DNA of 7,671 nt from Candidatus Woesearchaeota archaeon (GTDB lineage Archaea > Nanobdellota > Nanobdellia > Woesearchaeales > UBA10200), in assembly GCA_018302185.1 (NCBI GenBank), contig JAGVZX010000045.1:1-7671 (forward strand), in the 5' to 3' direction. Below the pieces are notes generated by a model. That model had not been told where the DNA came from. It searched no databases and saw nothing but the letters and a program-made list of their open reading frames with translations. Positions 5,039-7,671 of the stretch are shown one piece after another. The stretch's first letter is position 1, and every line of letters starts with the position of its first letter. The translations under genes were made by a program, and so were the position numbers.

Positions 5039-5917
5039 TTGGATGATGGCAATCTCACTGTATATGATGATAGATTATCTGAACTTGATATAGTGGAAAA
5101 AGTTGAGGCATTGGGCATTGAACCTAATGATAAATATTTTGCAGATGAATTGAAAGCTCTACAAAAAGAAACAGGATTATCAGCAGACAAGATATTGTAT
5201 GACAGAGACTGGAGAGAAGTAGTTGCTGTTGCAAAAAGTGTACAGTATAAAGACGGTAGATTATATGTACAATACAAAGCAATTTCAAGTTACAGATTCC
5301 AAGCAATGAAACAGGGATTAGTAAAGCAGGAAGGCTCACAAGGTTATGTGAATGGCGTCTTGATTACCTCTGATGAAAGGATAGTTCTTGGAGTAAGAAG
5401 TTCAATGTTTTTGAACAATCTGATCTCTGTTGTTCCTGCTGGTAGTCTAAGAGCAGATAAATCAGATGATGTACTGAACAACAGCTTTTACTCTGAGCTA
5501 GAGCAAGAATTAGGAGTAAAAGGAAATGACATGGATGTAATTGGATTGATAGGTCATCAACGATTTACTCAAGGAGAAGACACTTACGTATTTACCTATG
5601 GAGCAAGAACCAATCTGACTTATGATGAAGTCAAAGATAGGCATCCTAGTGCAAAAGATGCATCTGAGCACAGCAGATTATTTTATTTAGACAATACTTT
5701 GCCTGCAATAGAAACAGCAATTGCTGAGCTAAAAGATCAGATGACACCAAGCACACCAGGAAGCTTAGAGATATTGGCTGAGCATAAGAGAAAACAGGGA
5801 AGTGATTGTGGGAGCTGTGGTGCTGCAAGTAATGCTGCAAAAAATCATCCTAATAATATTATTGTATTGTCGAGTAATAAGGATAATGTATTTGAAAAGT
5901 ACAGGATGGCTGCTTAA
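5039..5917 (+). CDS. Nudix-like protein with C-terminal DNVFEKYRMAA motif
   Basis: The domain at about residues 101-232 resembles Nudix hydrolases, which cleave nucleoside-diphosphate-linked substrates. After strands GYVNGVLITSDERIVLGVR there is a PAGSL loop (134-137) and the helix SELEQELGV (152-160), corresponding to REuxEExGu. The Arg is Ser and one metal-binding Glu is Gln156, and the loop before the helix is longer than usual, so activity may be altered or lost. Residues 1-100 form an extra charged region. A CGSC pair (257-260) and a flexible stretch lead to the last residues, DNVFEKYRMAA. The TTG at 5039 is the first possible start after an in-frame TAA at 4892; no in-frame ATG occurs before residue 90. 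The intended start is probably the ATG at 4841, which would give a Ser/Asp-rich tail. The next gene begins 1 nt after the stop. Confidence 0.72.
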   Translation: MDDGNLTVYDDRLSELDIVEKVEALGIEPNDKYFADELKALQKETGLSADKILYDRDWREVVAVAKSVQYKDGRLYVQYKAISSYRFQAMKQGLVKQEGSQGYVNGVLITSDERIVLGVRSSMFLNNLISVVPAGSLRADKSDDVLNNSFYSELEQELGVKGNDMDVIGLIGHQRFTQGEDTYVFTYGARTNLTYDEVKDRHPSAKDASEHSRLFYLDNTLPAIETAIAELKDQMTPSTPGSLEILAEHKRKQGSDCGSCGAASNAAKNHPNNIIVLSSNKDNVFEKYRMAA

Positions 5918-5918
5918 T

Positions 5919-7022
5919 ATGACAGATCAAGAAAATAAACAAAAACCTGATGGTATTTCAAGAAGAAATCTGCTTAAGATAATTGGCAGCACTATATTAG
6001 TTGATGGAATAGCAGAATCACAGGGTGTTGGCGTTGTTACAGGATTAAAAAGCTTATACAATTGGTTTAGTCAAGAAGATAGTGCTTTACAAAAACAGTT
6101 ATCTGATTATGAAATTATTGTAAAAAGGCTTCAAGAGGCAGGATATGAAGTATCTGGAAAATCTTTTGAAGGTTGTGATACTTGTATACTTTATGTTTCG
6201 GATATTCACACAACAGATATTCAAGAAAGAAATATTTCTGTCATTAAACAAATATCAACTTTAATTCCTATTGGAGTTATAGGATTAGAAGGATTGGAAG
6301 AAGTTATCGATAATGCACTTAGTCAGAAAATAAGGCAGGGCATACAAGAATTTTTGAGAATTAAGAAAGAAATGAAAAGTGTAGATGAAGAAATAGATAA
6401 ACTAATAGGAGATTTGCCAAATTTTGGAGATAACCTTGTAAGAATTGCTGCGAATGATATCAAATCTAATCGGCTATCAAGAGGCTTGTATGCTAAAACA
6501 CTCCAGGAAGGCGAATGTAATGCCCCTGGAAGTGAATATGCAGATGCATTGTATGGCAATGTCCCTCAAGTTTTATTTGGTGTTGAAAATTTAAGAAAAT
6601 ATATTGAGCATGAGAATGTGGGCTCAGGTTTTTTAGTTCAAAATCCTCTTTTATCAATCCAAAAAGCTTTGCCAATTATAGCAAAAGAAAAAGAAGAGAT
6701 GGAAAGAAATGGTGCATCAGCTGAAGATATAATTAAAGTTGAGGCATATGTCCAGTTTCTTCAAGAGTGTGAATCTAAACTTAGAGATGATTTAGCTTAT
6801 TACCAGAGTTTGACAGGAATTAGTGATTTTCTGGACGATGGCTATCTTACAACAACAGAGAGGCTAAGATCAGAAAGAAGTCAAATAGCAGTTGATAATT
6901 TAATGAGATTTATGGGCCAGAAAGGCATTAAAATTGGCATTATGGTTTATGGAGCTAACCATGATGAAAGTATGATTCAAGAATTAGCCAGAAAAAAACA
7001 AAATTATGTAGTAGTTAAATAA
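5919..7022 (+). CDS. TraB/ChaN/EreA-like protein with twin-arginine signal, 367 aa
   Basis: I place the start at 5919, 1 nt after the preceding stop. This leaves a normal Tat signal: a polar N-region, SRRNLLK at residues 14-20, and a modest hydrophobic stretch (21-32). An upstream in-frame ATG at 5802 would overlap the Nudix gene by over 100 nt and bury the signal, so it is rejected. The body fits the TraB/ChaN/EreA (Tiki-like) superfamily: LYVSDIHTTDIQERN (91-105) with Asp95, His97 and Gln102; IGLEGLE (121-127) with Glu124; LFGVENL (219-225) with Glu223; and MVYGANHDE (342-350) with His348. These acidic and His positions form the metal or catalytic site in the superfamily. Two helical inserts (130-165, 255-295) are coiled-coil-like. 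Likely an exported or membrane-attached hydrolase or haem-related protein; the substrate is unknown. Confidence 0.75.
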   Translation: MTDQENKQKPDGISRRNLLKIIGSTILVDGIAESQGVGVVTGLKSLYNWFSQEDSALQKQLSDYEIIVKRLQEAGYEVSGKSFEGCDTCILYVSDIHTTDIQERNISVIKQISTLIPIGVIGLEGLEEVIDNALSQKIRQGIQEFLRIKKEMKSVDEEIDKLIGDLPNFGDNLVRIAANDIKSNRLSRGLYAKTLQEGECNAPGSEYADALYGNVPQVLFGVENLRKYIEHENVGSGFLVQNPLLSIQKALPIIAKEKEEMERNGASAEDIIKVEAYVQFLQECESKLRDDLAYYQSLTGISDFLDDGYLTTTERLRSERSQIAVDNLMRFMGQKGIKIGIMVYGANHDESMIQELARKKQNYVVVK

Positions 7023-7027
7023 CGTAA

Positions 7028-7147
7028 AAATTAGGTTATAAAACAGGAACCAATGCAATTGATGTATCCAGATATAATGCAAATAATGTCATTGCATTGC
7101 CGACAACACCTGATAATGTTTTTGAAAAGTATAGAACGGCTGCGTAA
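7028..7147 (+). pseudogene. Orphan 3' remnant carrying the DNVFEKYRTAA C-terminus
   Basis: After a TAA at 7025-7027, this frame is open for 39 codons to TAA at 7145-7147. Its last residues, PDNVFEKYRTAA, match the end of the Nudix-like protein. No ATG, GTG or TTG occurs until codon 24, so it cannot be a normal gene. Over the final 36 nt (7112-7147 against 5882-5917) only five bases differ and four are synonymous, so the peptide was under selection until recently. It may be the tail left after internal deletion of a paralogous gene, or the C-terminus lost from the TraB/ChaN-like protein. Because the TAA at 7025 is in the same frame, a single indel cannot join them; at least two changes are needed. 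It lies 2 nt before the next ATG, as in the intact copy (1 nt). Confidence 0.65.
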
Positions 7148-7149
7148 AG

Positions 7150-7671
7150 ATGGGGAAAAAGAAATCGTCATTCGGAAGAGCAAGAGACTTAGTTATTTAT
7201 GCAACTGTATTAGGTTCACTCATGTTTCTGCCTGTAGATAACAATAAGCCAAATAATGCTGAGAATAAGCAGAGGGCATCACAATCCCTTGAAGAAAGGA
7301 TAGATGCTTCAAAAAACCTAGGAAGAGCAGTCTTATCATTTGAGCAGCAAGAGACAGGCATTGTAAAGCCTGAGCATTACATTCTTTTAGACAGAATTAT
7401 TGAAGAGGCAAAAGATAGAATCAATATAAAAAGCAATTATACCGAAGCTGAAGCATTTGAGATACTAAAAACAATTGATGATATGCTTAAAAACACGTTT
7501 AACTTCAGGATAGCAATTAACAAAGAAAACTTTCTCTTTTCTCATTCATTAAGAGACAGGAGGCTTGATTGCAATACAGCCTCATTGATATATCTTTCAA
7601 TTGCGCAAAGCCTTGGCCTTCCTTTATCCGGCGTTAATGCACCAAGACATATGTTTGTGAGATTAAGATAT
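7150..7671 (+). CDS. Membrane-anchored transglutaminase-like (SirB1-type) protein, 5' part only
   Basis: The frame opens at ATG 7150 and runs off the right edge after 174 codons. A basic N-terminus (MGKKKSSFGRARD) and a hydrophobic segment, LVIYATVLGSLMFLPV (about 14-29), look like an uncleaved signal anchor or a signal peptide, so the protein should face outward. A charged helical region (40-135) follows. The segment LDCNTASLIYLSIAQSLGLP (139-158) and then SGVNAPRHMFVR (160-171) match the transglutaminase-like core, with Cys141 as nucleophile and His167 as base. The closest pattern is the SirB1/Transglut_core2 type, which need not be a peptide cross-linker and may hydrolyse or bind peptides. 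The Asp of the triad lies beyond the window. The ATG is 2 nt after the orphan remnant's stop and has no clear Shine-Dalgarno, so co-transcription with the upstream genes is likely. Confidence 0.72.
   Translation, partial: MGKKKSSFGRARDLVIYATVLGSLMFLPVDNNKPNNAENKQRASQSLEERIDASKNLGRAVLSFEQQETGIVKPEHYILLDRIIEEAKDRINIKSNYTEAEAFEILKTIDDMLKNTFNFRIAINKENFLFSHSLRDRRLDCNTASLIYLSIAQSLGLPLSGVNAPRHMFVRLRY

Noticed and set aside
3887..5665. Palindrome AGATGCATCT at 3887, 4229, 4571 and 5656
   Set aside because: Three copies come from the tandem coding repeat and the fourth from a similar (K/R)DAS codon string; no evidence that it is a protein-binding site.
5802..5918. Upstream start of the TraB/ChaN-like gene at 5802
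   Set aside because: It would overlap the conserved C-terminal motif of the Nudix-like gene in another frame and add an unnatural extension before the Tat signal; 5919 is preferred.
7053..7241. 62-codon frame overlapping the orphan tail and the transglutaminase-like gene
   Set aside because: It is out of frame with both the conserved DNVFEKYR tail and the anchored protein, which explain the same bases.
1..7671. CRISPR array, insertion sequence, tRNA or attachment site
   Set aside because: No regularly spaced short repeats, transposase, tRNA T-arm or flanking direct repeats were seen on either strand.

Overview
The window looks like a piece of an AT-rich archaeal genome, most likely from a DPANN-type lineage (Woesearchaeota/Pacearchaeota-like). 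The evidence is an archaeal/eukaryotic-type ribosomal protein S3Ae gene, TATA-box promoters placed about 26 nt upstream of start codons (leaderless transcripts), a small zinc-ribbon protein, an AbrB-type regulator, and heavy use of AGA/AGG arginine codons. The lineage is an inference; no rRNA is present to fix it.

Region 1 (1-828) is housekeeping: the 3' end of an unidentified upstream gene, then rps3ae with its own leaderless promoter and a hairpin plus T-run behind it. Region 2 (829-1342) has no large gene. It holds a GC-rich segment (864-1055) able to fold into a closed multibranched RNA with a 14-bp terminal helix, which I could not match to a known family, and a 47-residue zinc-ribbon gene on the minus strand with its own TATA box. 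Region 3 (1283-1822) is a monocistronic gene of unknown function (146 aa).

Region 4 (1846-7671, running off the end) is a long plus-strand, operon-like cluster that starts from a promoter almost identical to the one in front of the 146-aa gene. In order it encodes an AbrB-like regulator; an alpha/beta hydrolase with a Gly/His/Glu-rich tail; a protein of nearly three 114-residue tandem repeats; a Ser/Asp-rich Nudix-like protein whose 5' part is interrupted by an in-frame TAA; a TraB/ChaN/EreA-like protein with a twin-arginine signal; a short orphan 3' coding remnant; and a membrane-anchored transglutaminase-like protein cut by the window edge.

The most striking item is a C-terminal motif (DNVFEKYRxAA at the very end of the frame) found both on the Nudix-like protein and on the orphan remnant at 7028-7147. 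Four of the five nucleotide differences between the two copies are synonymous, so the peptide itself has been under selection. Together the genes suggest a co-regulated accessory module, partly directed to the cell surface, with some gene decay. Its biological role is not known from the sequence.
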